DNA of 64,000 nt, from positions 1 through 64,000 of the forward strand of contig NZ_JARHUC010000002.1 in the NCBI RefSeq assembly GCF_029223255.1, in the 5' to 3' direction. Under the pieces are notes generated by a model that was given only the letters and a program-made list of their open reading frames with translations, was not told the DNA's origin and ran no database searches. A program made the position numbers and the translations under genes. This DNA comes from Albimonas marina (lineage in GTDB: Bacteria > Pseudomonadota > Alphaproteobacteria > Rhodobacterales > Rhodobacteraceae). Positions 16,409-25,904 of the stretch are shown here, one piece after another (within the stretch, counting starts at the first letter, position 1; every line of letters begins with the position of its first letter).

Positions 16409-16557
16409 CGCCGCCGCCCGGCCGGGCCGTCGGAGGCGCCGCGTCGACCGTCGCGCCGGTCGCGACGCTCCCGCCCGCGGCGCAACCCGGCCCCGGCGCC
16501 CTGGGCGACCGTCGCCCGGCGCGGGCGGCGCGCCTCAGACCCCGCGCCGCGGCGACC

Positions 16558-17397
16558 TCAGTCGAGCGCCCGGCTCTCCGCCGGCCTTGCGCCGCGCCAG
16601 GCGTCCTGCGCCAGCACCACGGGCAGGTCGTCGCGCCCCAGCCGCTCGGCCGCCTGCGCCAGCGCCCAGGCGGCGCCCGCCGCCCGCGCCGCCGCCGCCT
16701 GCGGCGTCGCGCCCTTCACCAGCGCGGCCAGCGCCGCGGCGGCCACGAAATCCCCCGCGCCGCTGAGGCTGCGCTCCACCCGCGGGGTCTGGGTCAGCCA
16801 GGCGCCCCCGCCGCTCGCCGTCAGCAGCCCCACGCCGTCCGCGACCGGGACCGAGGTCACGATCACCACCTCCGGCCCCGCCGCCCGCAACGCCTGCGCC
16901 GCCGCCCGGATCTCCGCGACCGTGCCCACCGGCAGGCCCGTCAGCCAGCCCAGCTCGAAGCGGTTGGGCATGGCGACGTCGGCCAGCGGCAGCAGCCGCG
17001 CGCGATAGACCTCGCCGACCTCGGCGGGCAGGTAGAGGCCCGGCCCGTCGTCCCCCAGCACCGGGTCGCACAGGTAGAGCGCGTCGGGCCGGGCCGCCTT
17101 CGCCTGCGCGACCAGGTCGGCCACCGCCTCCGCCGCCTCCGCCCCGCCCGGATAGCCGGTCAGGATCGCGTCGCAGCCCGCGTAGACCCCGGCGGCGGCG
17201 AAGCCCCGCCCCAGGGCCGCGATCTCCTCGGCCGGCAGGCGGCGGCCCTGCACGCCCGGCGTCGCCGCATGGCCCGAGAGCACCACGGTGGGCACGACCA
17301 CGGCCTCGATCCCCTCCAGCGCCAGCGCGTAGGCCGAGGCGCCGTGGCCGACATGCCCCGCCGCGACCAGGCTCTGGATCGACAGCACCCGGCTCAT
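16558..17397 (-). CDS. pdxY: Pyridoxal kinase (PdxY-type)
   Basis: 279 residues, ribokinase-like fold. It starts MSRVLSIQSLVAAGHVGHGASAYAL, typical for PdxY/PdxK, has YLCDPVLGDDGPGLY near 110-124, PNRFELGWLTG near 145-155, and the catalytic anion hole SGAGDFVAAAALAALV near 215-230. It phosphorylates pyridoxal in the B6 salvage pathway. Convergent with the ABC genes upstream, divergent from the CorB/HlyC-type gene. The 17398-17757 stretch between the two starts shows no gene and should hold both promoters. Confidence 0.88.
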   Translation of the reverse strand: MSRVLSIQSLVAAGHVGHGASAYALALEGIEAVVVPTVVLSGHAATPGVQGRRLPAEEIAALGRGFAAAGVYAGCDAILTGYPGGAEAAEAVADLVAQAKAARPDALYLCDPVLGDDGPGLYLPAEVGEVYRARLLPLADVAMPNRFELGWLTGLPVGTVAEIRAAAQALRAAGPEVVIVTSVPVADGVGLLTASGGGAWLTQTPRVERSLSGAGDFVAAAALAALVKGATPQAAAARAAGAAWALAQAAERLGRDDLPVVLAQDAWRGARPAESRALD

Positions 17398-17757
17398 GCC
17401 CAGGCCCCCGTCCACACCGTCCCGGCGGCAGGACCCCCGGCCCGTCCCGTGGACGCCCGCGCGCCGCCGCGCCCCGCGCCACAGCCGCGCAGGGCGACGC
17501 GCCGATCGCCGGCCGCGCTCCGCGCCCGTGCCTCCGCCCGCGCCGCCCGCAGGGCCCGCCGCCGCGCCTTCGCCTCGCCGACAGGCCCGCCCGCGCGCGT
17601 CCCTCGCATCCGCCTCATGCCGCCTCCCGCGCCTCCGGGCGCGCTTTCCGCCGGCGGGCCGCTTGTCCGGCCCGCGCTCGCACCCCATAAGGAGGCGTCG
17701 CAGCCCGCATCGCAATGCCCTCGCCCCGCCCTGCCCTCCTCAAGGAGCCGCCTCCCC

Positions 17758-19212
17758 GTGACCCCAGATCCGCGAACCGCCCCCGGCTCCGGGTCCGTCG
17801 ACGCGCTCGGCGCCCCGGCCGACGCGCTCGTCCCCGCCGCCGACGCGCCGATCCGCCTGGCCCAGGCCGCCGACGCCGCGACCGCCGCCGCCGCCGCCCC
17901 GGCCGAGCCCGCCGCCTCCGGCCTCGCCGGCCTGCCGCCCGAGCTCCTGTGGATCGGCGCGGGCATCCTGCTGCTGCTGGTCGTCTCCGCCTTCTTCTCG
18001 GGCTCCGAGACCGCGCTGACGGCCGCCTCCCGCGCCAAGCTGCACGGCATGGCCGACCGCGGCTCCCGCGGGGCGCAGGCGGCGCTGAGGGTCAAGGAGG
18101 ACGGCGAGCGGCTGATCGGCTCGATCCTGCTGGGCAACAATATCGCCAACATCCTCGGCACCGCGCTCGCGACCTCCTTCTTCACGCTGCTGGTGGGGCA
18201 GAACGGCATCGCCGTCGCCACCATCGCGATGACCGCCATGGTGGTGATCTTCTCCGAGATCGCGCCCAAGAACTACGCCATCTCCAACCCCGAGCGGGCC
18301 GCCGCCTTCGTCGCGCGCCCGATCAGCCTGGTGGTTTGGCTCTTCGCGCCCGTGGTCGGCGCGGTCACCGTCTTCGTGCGCCTGCTGCTGCGCCTCGTGG
18401 GCATCCGCATGGACCCCGAGACCCACGCGCTGGCGCTGGACGAGATCCGCGGCGCCATCGACCTCCACCACTCCGAAGGCGCGGTGGAGAAGGCCGAGCG
18501 CGACCGCCTGCTCGCCGCCCTCGACCTGCGCGAGCGCGAGGTGGCCGAGGTGATGCGCCACCGCCGCAACATCGAGACGATCGACGCCTCCCTGCCCCCG
18601 GCCGAGATCCTCGACTACTGCCTGAAGTCCGCCCACACCCGGATCCCGCTGTGGCGCGACGAGCCCGAGAACATCGTCGGCGTGATCCACGCCAAGGACC
18701 TGCTGCGCGCCGTCCACCGCCTGACCGCCGGCGCCTCCGACGGGTGGAAGGCGCTCGAGCGGCTCGACGTGCTGGAGGTGGCGATGGAGCCGTGGTTCGT
18801 CCCCGACACCACCTCGCTCGACGAGCAGCTGCGCGCCTTCCTCACCCGCCGCTCGCATTTCGCGCTGGTGGTGGACGAGTACGGCGCCCTGCAGGGCCTG
18901 CTGACGCTGGAGGACATCCTCGAGGAGATCGTGGGCGACATCGCCGACGAGCACGACGCCGAGGTCGAGGGCCTGACCCGCCTGCCCGACGGCGCGCTGA
19001 TCGTGAACGGGGCCACCACCATCCGCGACTTCATGCGCGCCACCGACTGGACCCTGCCCGACGACGAGGCCAACACCATCGCCGGCCTGGTGATCCACGA
19101 GGCCCAGGCGATCCCCTCCGCCGGCCAGATCTTCTCCTTCCACGGCTTCCGCTTCGAGGTGCTGGAGCGCCGCCGCAACCAGATCACCCGCCTGAAGGTG
19201 AAGAAGCTGTAG
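17758..19212 (+). CDS. HlyC/CorC-family membrane protein with CBS domains (CNNM/CorB type)
   Basis: 484 residues from a GTG at 17758 with AAGGAG ten bases upstream. An Ala/Pro-rich N-terminus precedes the DUF21/CNNM membrane domain (about 60-250: LLLLVVSAFFSGSETALTAASRAKL; LLGNNIANILGTALATSFFT; IFSEIAPKNYAISNPERA). A CBS pair follows (about 265-400, with RIPLWRDEPENIVGVIHAKDL and HFALVVDEYGALQGLLTLEDILEEIVGDI), then the C-terminal CorC_HlyC domain ending LEVLERRRNQITRLKVKKL. Members are linked to Mg2+ efflux or homeostasis in the inner membrane. Quoted stretches are continuous only within each motif. Confidence 0.93.
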   Translation: MTPDPRTAPGSGSVDALGAPADALVPAADAPIRLAQAADAATAAAAAPAEPAASGLAGLPPELLWIGAGILLLLVVSAFFSGSETALTAASRAKLHGMADRGSRGAQAALRVKEDGERLIGSILLGNNIANILGTALATSFFTLLVGQNGIAVATIAMTAMVVIFSEIAPKNYAISNPERAAAFVARPISLVVWLFAPVVGAVTVFVRLLLRLVGIRMDPETHALALDEIRGAIDLHHSEGAVEKAERDRLLAALDLREREVAEVMRHRRNIETIDASLPPAEILDYCLKSAHTRIPLWRDEPENIVGVIHAKDLLRAVHRLTAGASDGWKALERLDVLEVAMEPWFVPDTTSLDEQLRAFLTRRSHFALVVDEYGALQGLLTLEDILEEIVGDIADEHDAEVEGLTRLPDGALIVNGATTIRDFMRATDWTLPDDEANTIAGLVIHEAQAIPSAGQIFSFHGFRFEVLERRRNQITRLKVKKL

Positions 19213-19907
19213 GCTGCGACGGACGGGGGCGCGGGGGCCGGGGGCGGCGGGGATGAAGCCGGCGCAGAGTGGGGCCTCGGTCCCAGCGGCGCCTTGCAGC
19301 TCCTCACCTCGTCCCGGTCTCCGCAGCGTGTCCGGATCGCCCGGGCGGCGCCGCCTGCCGACCGCGGCCCCCAAAGCGCCGCGTCCGCTCTCGCGCCAGC
19401 CGCCGCCGTCTCGCCCGCGGCGCGCCCCAGCCTGCGTGCCCGTGGCGGGGCGTATCCGCGAGCCTCGCAATCGGATGCTCGGACGACCCGCCAAGGCCGA
19501 CGGCGAAGCCAAAGAAGCCCAAAAAAAGATACCTGCTATCTTCTCGGAACCACAGGCAGGCGCTCGTCTCGCCAACTGCTTGACGGTGTCTGCAGGGCTG
19601 GATGCGCCACGGGGTCGGACCCTTAGGTGCAGCTGCCGGTGGCCGGATCAACTCCGCTCCTCGCAAGACCGGGCGCGCTGCAGATAAGTTGCGTCGTTCT
19701 TTGGCCAGGTCGTGGCGTCGCCGTCTCCGCGCGCTCGGACAAGCGACCGGTCTGGGATGCCGAGGACAGCTGAGCATGAACGAGGGGGCGGGCCCCCGAC
19801 ACCGACCTCATTCTACTGAAAATCCACGCGGCCAAAGAGGTCCGGCTTCGACGCTCCTGAAAGTACGCCCGCTCCGGGGCGGACTCCTCGCCGCGCTCTC
19901 CGTCGCC
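19213..19907. other. Long stretch without recognised gene
   Basis: About 695 bp between the CorB/HlyC-type gene and the HxlR gene. GC is lower around 19500-19620 and 19790-19850. A perfect inverted repeat AAGATA-CCTGC-TATCTT is at 19526-19542, sharing AGATACCTGCT with the HxlR/quinone reductase promoter region at 20743-20753. No tRNA and no convincing protein was seen; open frames here have no recognisable motifs. A decayed gene or small RNA cannot be excluded. Confidence 0.4.
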
Positions 19908-20426
19908 TCACTTGATCCCGGCGATGCGCCTCCAGCTTTCGGCGCTCAGCACGGCGCCGTCCGCCTTCGCCCGCGAGACCAGGATGCGCGCCGCATGGGC
20001 CTCCGACCACCGGCAGAGCCTGCGCAGCGGAACGGCGAGGTCCCTGCCCAGGGGCGTCAGCGCGTACGAGACCCGGGGCGGCGAGGCCGGCTCGACATGG
20101 CGCGCCACCAGCCCGTCGCGCTCCAGCTCGCGCAGGGCCTGGGTCAACATCTTGGGCGTCGCTCCCTCGACCTTCCGCGCAAGCTCCGAGTGGCGCATCG
20201 ACCCCATCGCGAGCGCTGAGACCACCAGCACCACCCACTTGTTCGCCAGGATCCGCAGCACCGCATGGCTCGCGCAGTCGCGCCGGAAGGCGTCGAAGAC
20301 GATCGGGGCGCCGCCGCCCGCCGGGAAAGCCGCCGCCGGGTCCGCCGGCGCCGCGCCTGTCGCCGCCTCCAGCGCCCCGACCCCGGGAGACGCTGGCTCG
20401 GGCGAGCCGTCGTCGGGGGCGGTCAT
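19908..20426 (-). CDS. HxlR-family transcriptional regulator
   Basis: 172 residues. The winged helix-turn-helix HxlR domain covers about 50-150: DCASHAVLRILANKWVVLVVSALAMG, MRHSELARKVEGATPKMLTQALRELERDGLV, SYALTPLGRDL. The first 45 residues are a Pro/Ala/Gly-rich extension not usual in the family, so the real start may be downstream, although no nearby ATG exists. The first Cys (CASHAV) is in the place of the redox-sensing Cys of related regulators. Divergent from a quinone-reductase-like gene, which it probably controls. Confidence 0.87.
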   Translation of the reverse strand: MTAPDDGSPEPASPGVGALEAATGAAPADPAAAFPAGGGAPIVFDAFRRDCASHAVLRILANKWVVLVVSALAMGSMRHSELARKVEGATPKMLTQALRELERDGLVARHVEPASPPRVSYALTPLGRDLAVPLRRLCRWSEAHAARILVSRAKADGAVLSAESWRRIAGIK

Positions 20427-20745
20427 CCCATGCGCTGCACGCGCTGTCCGGGTCGTCGCCGCATGGCCGCCCTTCGGCGCCAAGCGCGCCCGTCCCTGGT
20501 CAAGCGCCGCTCGAACGCCCGACCGAGCTTCGGACCGCACGTCGCCGTCGACCGTCGGCCCAGGCGTCGCGTCGCGACGCGGACCTGACCCGCCGGCGTC
20601 GGCGGTCGTCTTCGAAGCCTCGGGCGACGGCGCACACCGCGACCTAACTTGGACCGGGCCGACCGTCCGGGTCAGCGCCCCCGGATCGTCGGGGTCGGTC
20701 TTCGCCTCGTCTCCGCCACGCCGCCCGGTCCCACTATGCATGAGA

Positions 20746-20765
20746 TACCTGCTCTCTTGAAGGTA
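20746..20765. promoter_or_regulatory. Inverted repeat TACCT-N10-AGGTA, candidate HxlR operator
   Basis: A perfect 5-bp inverted repeat with 10-bp spacer stands in the 402-bp divergent region between HxlR and the reductase, in its AT-richer part 60-80 bp before the reductase start. Spacing and symmetry suit a dimeric winged-helix regulator. Nothing else was recognised between 20427 and 20828. Confidence 0.45.
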
Positions 20766-20828
20766 GCCGTCTCCTGCAGCATGGTCCGCGGCAATCGTTA
20801 CGAAAATCGAAACCAGGCAGGAAACGCG

Positions 20829-21758
20829 ATGCGCAAGATCTCCCAATCCGCCACGGGCGGCCCCGAGGTGCTGGAGCTGATCGAGGCGCCCGATCCCGTC
20901 CCCGCCACGGGCGAGGCGCTGGTCGCGGTCGCCGCCGCCTCGATCAACCCCGTCGACATCGCCTTCCGCGAGGGCCTGTTCCCGATGCTGCCCGACCTGC
21001 CCTTCACCGTGGGCTGGGACGTCGCCGGCACGGTCGCGGCCGTGGGCGAGGGCGAGGCGCCCTTCGCCCCCGGAACCCGCGTCTTCGGCATGCCGCGCTT
21101 TCCCAAGGAGGCCGGCGGCTACGCCTCGATGATCGCCGCGCCCGCCGCCGAGCTCGCCGCCACGCCCGAGGCGTGGAGCGACGTGCAGGCCGCCGCCGTG
21201 CCGCTCGCCGGGCTCACCGCCTGGCAGGGCCTGGTGAAGGCGGGCAAGATCCAGGCCGGCCAGCGGGTGCTGATCACCGCGGCGGCGGGCGGCGTGGGCC
21301 ATCTCGCCGTGCAGATCGCCGCCGCCTTCGGCGCCGAGACGACGGCCTCCGCCTCCGCCGCCAAGCACGACCGGCTGCGCGAATGGGGGGCGGTCGAGAC
21401 GCTCGACTACGCCTCCGAGCCCGCCGACGCGAAGGGCGCGCGCTTCGACCTGATCTTCGACGCCTTCGGGGGCGAGACGACCGAGGCGCTGCTGCCCGCG
21501 CTGGTTCCCGGCGGCACGATCGTTAGCCTGCGCGACCCCTCCGCCGGCACCCGCGAGCGGGCCGAGGCCGAGGGCAAGACCCTGCGCCGCATCGGCGTGC
21601 GCCCCAACGGCGAGCAGCTCGCCGAGCTCGCGCGCCTCGGCGCCGAGGGAAAGCTGACCCCCGAGGTCGCCCGCACCTTCCCCCTCGCCGAGGCGGGCGC
21701 CGCCCAGACCTGGCTGAAGGAGGCCCGCCCCGTCGGCAAGGTCGTGCTGATCCCCTGA
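20829..21758 (+). CDS. NADPH-dependent quinone reductase / zinc-free alcohol dehydrogenase family
   Basis: 309 residues of the MDR superfamily. GroES-like N-terminal half (AAASINPVDIAFREGLFP; FTVGWDVAGTVAAVGEG; GTRVFGM) and a Rossmann half with AAAGGVGHLAVQIAAAFGA near 158-176 and FDAFGGETTEALLPALVPGG near 215. It has no structural zinc cysteines, as in quinone oxidoreductase-type members. Start ATG is preceded by AGGAAA. Divergently transcribed from an HxlR regulator, a frequent pairing for electrophile or quinone stress response (inference). Confidence 0.9.
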   Translation: MRKISQSATGGPEVLELIEAPDPVPATGEALVAVAAASINPVDIAFREGLFPMLPDLPFTVGWDVAGTVAAVGEGEAPFAPGTRVFGMPRFPKEAGGYASMIAAPAAELAATPEAWSDVQAAAVPLAGLTAWQGLVKAGKIQAGQRVLITAAAGGVGHLAVQIAAAFGAETTASASAAKHDRLREWGAVETLDYASEPADAKGARFDLIFDAFGGETTEALLPALVPGGTIVSLRDPSAGTRERAEAEGKTLRRIGVRPNGEQLAELARLGAEGKLTPEVARTFPLAEAGAAQTWLKEARPVGKVVLIP

Positions 21759-21969
21759 GCCCCGCTCCGGACGGCGCCGCCGCGGCCGACGGAGACGCGG
21801 CGCCGGCCTGCGGCGGCGCCCTGTCCGGCCGCCGGGCGCAGGGGGCCGCAGGCCGGGGGCGAACGACGCGCCCCCGGCGTTCCACAGCTCGCGTCCGCCT
21901 TGCGCCGCCTCTTGCTCCGCGGGGCGCGCATCGCTAGGTCCACGGGGACGCATTCGGGAGGCTCTTTCC

Positions 21970-22575
21970 ATGTTCACCGGCATCGTGACCGACATCGGCG
22001 AGATCGCCTCGCTGGAGAAGCGCGGCGACCTGCAGGCGCGGATCCTGTGCGCCCCCGCGACCGCGCGGGCCGAGCTCGGCGCCTCGATCGCTTGCGACGG
22101 CGCCTGCCTGACCGTGATCGCCTCGGGCGAGACCGAGGACGGGCGCGGCTGGTTCGAGGTCGACGTCTCCGCCGAGACGGTGGCCAAGACCAACCTCTCC
22201 GCCTGGACGCCGGGCGCGCGCATCAACCTCGAGCGGGCGCTGAAGGTGGGCGACGAGTTGGGCGGCCATATCGTCACCGGCCATGTCGACGCGCCGGCCG
22301 AGATCCTCTCGATGACCGAGGAGGGGGATTCGACCCGCGTCCTGTTCCGCGCGCCCGACCACCTGGCGAAGTTCATCGCGCCGAAGGGTTCGGTCTGCCT
22401 CAACGGCACCTCGCTGACGGTGAACGAGGTCGAGGGCGCGACCTTCGGCGTGAACCTGATCCCCCACACCAAGACCGTCACCACCTGGGGCCTGCGCAAG
22501 CCCGGCGACCGGGTGAACCTCGAGATCGACACGCTCGCGCGCTACGTGGCGCGGCTGAACGAGGCCGCCGGCTGA
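21970..22575 (+). CDS. ribE: Riboflavin synthase, alpha chain
   Basis: 201 residues with the internal duplication characteristic of the family: MFTGIVTDIGEI at the start, GASIACDGACLTVIA in the first barrel and KGSVCLNGTSLTVNEVEG in the second, with GGHIVTGHVDAPAEI joining them. It dismutates two lumazines into riboflavin. GAGGCTCTT precedes the ATG. The pathway continues with ribBA and ribH from 24300, separated here by a convergent serine hydrolase gene. Confidence 0.95.
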   Translation: MFTGIVTDIGEIASLEKRGDLQARILCAPATARAELGASIACDGACLTVIASGETEDGRGWFEVDVSAETVAKTNLSAWTPGARINLERALKVGDELGGHIVTGHVDAPAEILSMTEEGDSTRVLFRAPDHLAKFIAPKGSVCLNGTSLTVNEVEGATFGVNLIPHTKTVTTWGLRKPGDRVNLEIDTLARYVARLNEAAG

Positions 22576-22688
22576 GGGCGGTATCGGAAAGAAAGCGTCC
22601 CGGAACGGGGCGATCTCGGCGCCCCTGACCGGGCGGTCCGCGCGGGCGAACGCAGGCGAAAGATCGCCAACCCGGACCGGAACGCGAA

Positions 22689-22712
22689 ACGGCGGCCCCC
22701 AGGGGCCGCCGT
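22689..22712. terminator. Hairpin between convergent ribE and serine hydrolase genes
   Basis: ACGGCGGCCCC and GGGGCCGCCGT are perfectly complementary with a tiny CA loop (in practice a 4-base loop). It lies between the stop codons of two convergent genes, so it probably ends both transcripts. There is no T run. Confidence 0.5.
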
Positions 22713-22754
22713 CCGCGTCTCGGAGCATCGCGAGGGGAACGTCCCCCCGCCTGG

Positions 22755-24032
22755 TCAGTTGGTCGGCTGCGCGTCGGTCATCGCGGCGTAGACCATGCTC
22801 TTCAGCCAGGGGCGCATCTGGCCGCCCTTGGGGCGCGACTGGATCATGAAGACCACCTGCAGGTCGTTCATCGGATCGTTCCACCAGGCCGTGCCCGCGG
22901 CGCCGCCCCAGCGGTACTCGCCCTTGCGGCCCATGTCCGAGGCGATCCCGTCGCCCTCGCGCACCGCCACGCCCAGGCCGAAGGTGTAGCCCGCGCCCGG
23001 CAGGTAGTACTTGCCCGGCACGATCGCCTCGCCCAGGTGGTCCGAGGTCATCCAGGCGATGGTCTGCGGCGACAGCAGGCGCGCCCCGTCCAGCTCGCCC
23101 CCGTTCAGCAGCATCTGGGCGAAGCGCGAATAGTCGTCGAGGGTCGAATGCAGGCCCCCGCCCCCGCTCTCGAAGGCGACCTTCACGCGGGGATCGGCCA
23201 TGTCGTAGGGCCCGATCTTGGAATACTGGGGATAGGGCTCGGCGATGCGCTCATGCAGGGCCGGATCCTCGACCGAGAACATCGTGTCGGTCATGCCCAG
23301 CGGCTGGAAGATCATCTCCTCGAAGACCTGGCCCAGGGGCTTGCCCGCCACCACCTCGACCACCGCGCCCAGCACGTCGGTCGAGCGGGAGTATTCCCAC
23401 TTCTCGCCCGGATGATGCTCCAGCGGCAGCTTGGCGAGGTCGGCGGCGTTCTCGCGGTTGGTGCGCGCCGCGTCGCCCGCCCGCGCGTCCAGATAGGCCT
23501 TGCGCGCCGGACCCTGGCCGAAGAAGCCGTAGGTCAGGCCCGAGGTGTGGCGCAGCAGGTCATGCACCGTCATCTCGCGCTTCGCCGGCTCGGTGATCGG
23601 CTTGCCGTCGTCGCCGGTCCCGGTCGCGACCGTCATCTCCTTGTATTCCGGCAGGTACTTGGAGACCGTGTCGCCGACCTCCAGCTTGCCCTGCTCGACC
23701 AGCATCAGGGCGGCCACCGAGGTGATCGGCTTGGTCATCGAATAGATGCGGAAGATCGCGTCGCGCGTCATCTCCGGCCCGTCGGGACGGATGTCGCCCA
23801 GAACGGCGGTGTGCACGATCTTGCCGTGGCGCGCGATCAGGATCGAGGCGCCGGGCATGTCGCCGGCGTCGATATGCTCTTGGAGCTTCGCGTCGATCGC
23901 CGCCAGCCGCTCGGCGTCGAAGCCGAGCGCGGACGGATCGCCCTGGGGCAGCGGATCGGCCAGCGCCGGGAAAGCCAGCGCAAGGCCGAGCGTGAGCGCC
24001 GCGCCGAAGCGGGCGGGGGAAAAGGGTCTCAT
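22755..24032 (-). CDS. Exported serine hydrolase, class C beta-lactamase family
   Basis: 425 residues. Signal peptide MRPFSPARFGAALTLGLALAFPALA (cleavage near 25). Beta-lactamase/D-alanyl-D-alanine carboxypeptidase fold: SMTK (Ser-x-x-Lys, near 97-100) in FRIYSMTKPITSVAALML, LLRHTSGLTYGFF near 162, YSRS (Tyr-x-Ser, near 220) in EKWEYSRSTDVLGAVVE, and GWGGAAGT-type segment (YRWGGAAGTAWW) near 390. Members include esterases and peptidases, so resistance cannot be inferred. Located in the periplasm. Confidence 0.88.
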   Translation of the reverse strand: MRPFSPARFGAALTLGLALAFPALADPLPQGDPSALGFDAERLAAIDAKLQEHIDAGDMPGASILIARHGKIVHTAVLGDIRPDGPEMTRDAIFRIYSMTKPITSVAALMLVEQGKLEVGDTVSKYLPEYKEMTVATGTGDDGKPITEPAKREMTVHDLLRHTSGLTYGFFGQGPARKAYLDARAGDAARTNRENAADLAKLPLEHHPGEKWEYSRSTDVLGAVVEVVAGKPLGQVFEEMIFQPLGMTDTMFSVEDPALHERIAEPYPQYSKIGPYDMADPRVKVAFESGGGGLHSTLDDYSRFAQMLLNGGELDGARLLSPQTIAWMTSDHLGEAIVPGKYYLPGAGYTFGLGVAVREGDGIASDMGRKGEYRWGGAAGTAWWNDPMNDLQVVFMIQSRPKGGQMRPWLKSMVYAAMTDAQPTN

Positions 24033-24299
24033 GGGCGTCCTCCCTGGACGTCGGTCTGAAATCGTCCGGCCGGTGTTCCGGTCCGGGCCCGCCGCCGGCG
24101 GAGACGGCGCGCCCTGCGAGGCTAGCCGCAACCGTAGGCCTCCGCCAAGCGATCTCCGCCGACCGCCGGTCGGCGTCCCGTCCCGCGGAAACGGCCCGTC
24201 TCCGTCCCGGGACCGCCCGGCGGACGCATCCCGTCTGGCCTCGCGGCCGCTTCCGCGGTAAGTCCGCCCCGTCAAGAAGAAGAGGCCCAGGCGAGACTC

Positions 24300-25424
24300 A
24301 TGGCTGGCAGCGACTATTCCGACGCCCTCTCCTCGGTCGAGGAGATCATCGAGGACGCGCGCAACGGGCGCATGTTCATCCTCGTCGACCACGAGGACCG
24401 CGAGAACGAGGGCGACCTCGTGATCCCCGCGCAGATGGCGACCCCCGACGCGATCAACTTCATGGCGATGCACGGCCGCGGCCTGATCTGCCTCGCGATG
24501 ACCGCCGAGCGGATCGAGGAGCTGGGCCTGCCGCTCATGTCCTCGAACAACCAGTCGCGACACGAGACCGCCTTCACCACCTCGATCGAGGCGCGCGAGG
24601 GCGTGACCACCGGCATCTCGGCCGCCGACCGGGCGCGCACGATCTCGGTCGCCATCGACCGTCGCTCGGGCCCCGCCGACATCGCCACTCCCGGCCACGT
24701 GTTCCCGCTGCGCGCCCGCGACGGCGGCGTGCTGGTGCGCGCCGGCCATACCGAGGCCGCGGTCGACATCTCCCGCCTCGCCGGGCTCAACCCCTCGGGC
24801 GTGATCTGCGAGATCATGAAGGAGGACGGGACGATGGCCCGCCTCCCCGACCTCGTCTCCTTCGCCCAGAAGCACGGGCTCAAGATCGGCGCGATCTCGG
24901 ACCTGATCGCCTACCGCCGCCGCCACGACAACCTGGTGCGCGAGGCCGCGGCCCGTCCCGTCCACTCGCCCCACGGCGGCGACTGGCTGCTGCGGGTCTT
25001 CACCGACGCGACCTCCCAGTCCGAGCACCTGATCCTGTCCAAGGGCGACCTTTCCGCCCCCGGCCCGGTGCTGGTGCGCATGCACGTGCTCAACCCCGTC
25101 GACGACATCGTGGGCGCGAACCCCGCCCGTTCCGGCCTGGTCGAGACGGCGATGAAGACCATCGCCGCCGAGGGCCGCGGCGTGATCGTGCTGCTGCGCG
25201 ACCACTCCCCCGGCCGGCTCGCGGGGATGATGGGCGACGCGCCCCGGGGCGTCTCGACCCAGATCCTGCGCCAGTACGGCATCGGCGCCCAGATCCTCGC
25301 CGCGCTCGGCGTGCACGAGATGGAGCTGCTGACCTCGGCCGCCGCGCCCCGCGTCGTCGGGCTCGAGGGCTACGGCCTCTCGATCGCCGGCGTGCGTCCC
25401 CTGAAACCCAGCGAGGAGGGCTGA
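24300..25424 (+). CDS. ribB: 3,4-dihydroxy-2-butanone 4-phosphate synthase with degenerate GTP cyclohydrolase II-like domain
   Basis: 374 residues. DHBP synthase domain at 1-210: FILVDHEDRENEGDLVIPAQ (acidic metal-binding), HGRGLICLAM, FTTSIEAREGVTTGISAADR, ATPGHVFPLRARDGGVLVRAGHTEA. The C-terminal 160 residues are GTP cyclohydrolase II-like (HVLNPVDDIVG; QYGIGAQILAALGVHEMELLTS), but the zinc Cys triad (C-x2-G...C-x-C) is absent, so cyclohydrolase activity must come from another gene. This arrangement is common in alphaproteobacteria. No FMN riboswitch was recognised in the 267 bp upstream. Confidence 0.94.
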   Translation: MAGSDYSDALSSVEEIIEDARNGRMFILVDHEDRENEGDLVIPAQMATPDAINFMAMHGRGLICLAMTAERIEELGLPLMSSNNQSRHETAFTTSIEAREGVTTGISAADRARTISVAIDRRSGPADIATPGHVFPLRARDGGVLVRAGHTEAAVDISRLAGLNPSGVICEIMKEDGTMARLPDLVSFAQKHGLKIGAISDLIAYRRRHDNLVREAAARPVHSPHGGDWLLRVFTDATSQSEHLILSKGDLSAPGPVLVRMHVLNPVDDIVGANPARSGLVETAMKTIAAEGRGVIVLLRDHSPGRLAGMMGDAPRGVSTQILRQYGIGAQILAALGVHEMELLTSAAAPRVVGLEGYGLSIAGVRPLKPSEEG

Positions 25425-25427
25425 GAC

Positions 25428-25904
25428 ATGGCCAGCACGGAACAGGAAGGCGCGCTGCCGCTGCCGGTGTTCGAGGGGTTCTCCCCCAACATCCTGCTCG
25501 TCGTCGCGCCCTTCTACCGCAAGATCGCCGACGACCTGATCGCGGGCGCGGCGGCCACGCTGAAGGCCGCCGGCGCCACCCATGACGTGATCGAGGTGCC
25601 CGGCGCGCTCGAGATCCCGCCCGCCATCCGCATGGCCCACGCCCGCGGCGGCTACGAGGGCTACGTGGCGCTCGGCTGCATCATCCGCGGCGAGACCTAC
25701 CATTTCGAGCTGGTGTGCAACGAGAGCGGGCGCGGCATCACGCTGCTCGGCCTCGACGGGCTCGCCATCGGCAACGGCATCCTCACCACCGAGGACATGG
25801 CCCAGGCCGTGGTGCGCGCCGATCCGAACGAGATGGACAAGGGCGGCGGCGCAGCCGCGGCGGCCCTGCACCTGGTGGCGCTGGCGCGCCGCTTCGCGGG
25901 ATGA
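25428..25904 (+). CDS. ribH: 6,7-dimethyl-8-ribityllumazine synthase
   Basis: 158 residues. Family motifs are ILLVVAPFYRKIADDLIAGA, VIEVPGALEIPPAI near 49-62, YVALGCIIRGETYHFELVCNE near 76-96, and GNGILTTEDMAQA near 118. It condenses the ribB product with the pyrimidine intermediate. It starts 3 bases after ribB and overlaps nusB (ATGA), so all three are one operon. Confidence 0.95.
   Translation: MASTEQEGALPLPVFEGFSPNILLVVAPFYRKIADDLIAGAAATLKAAGATHDVIEVPGALEIPPAIRMAHARGGYEGYVALGCIIRGETYHFELVCNESGRGITLLGLDGLAIGNGILTTEDMAQAVVRADPNEMDKGGGAAAAALHLVALARRFAG

Noticed and set aside
16222-17757. Continuous plus-strand frame joined to the CorB/HlyC-type gene, antisense to pdxY
   Set aside because: The family homology and the Shine-Dalgarno support the GTG start at 17758; the upstream part is a shadow of pdxY.
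24033-24299. Possible FMN riboswitch before ribBA
   Set aside because: None of the conserved RFN-element sequence blocks was recognised; only GC-rich hairpins are present.
24900-25424. Functional GTP cyclohydrolase II domain in ribBA
   Set aside because: The zinc-binding Cys residues are absent, so only the DHBP synthase activity is assigned.
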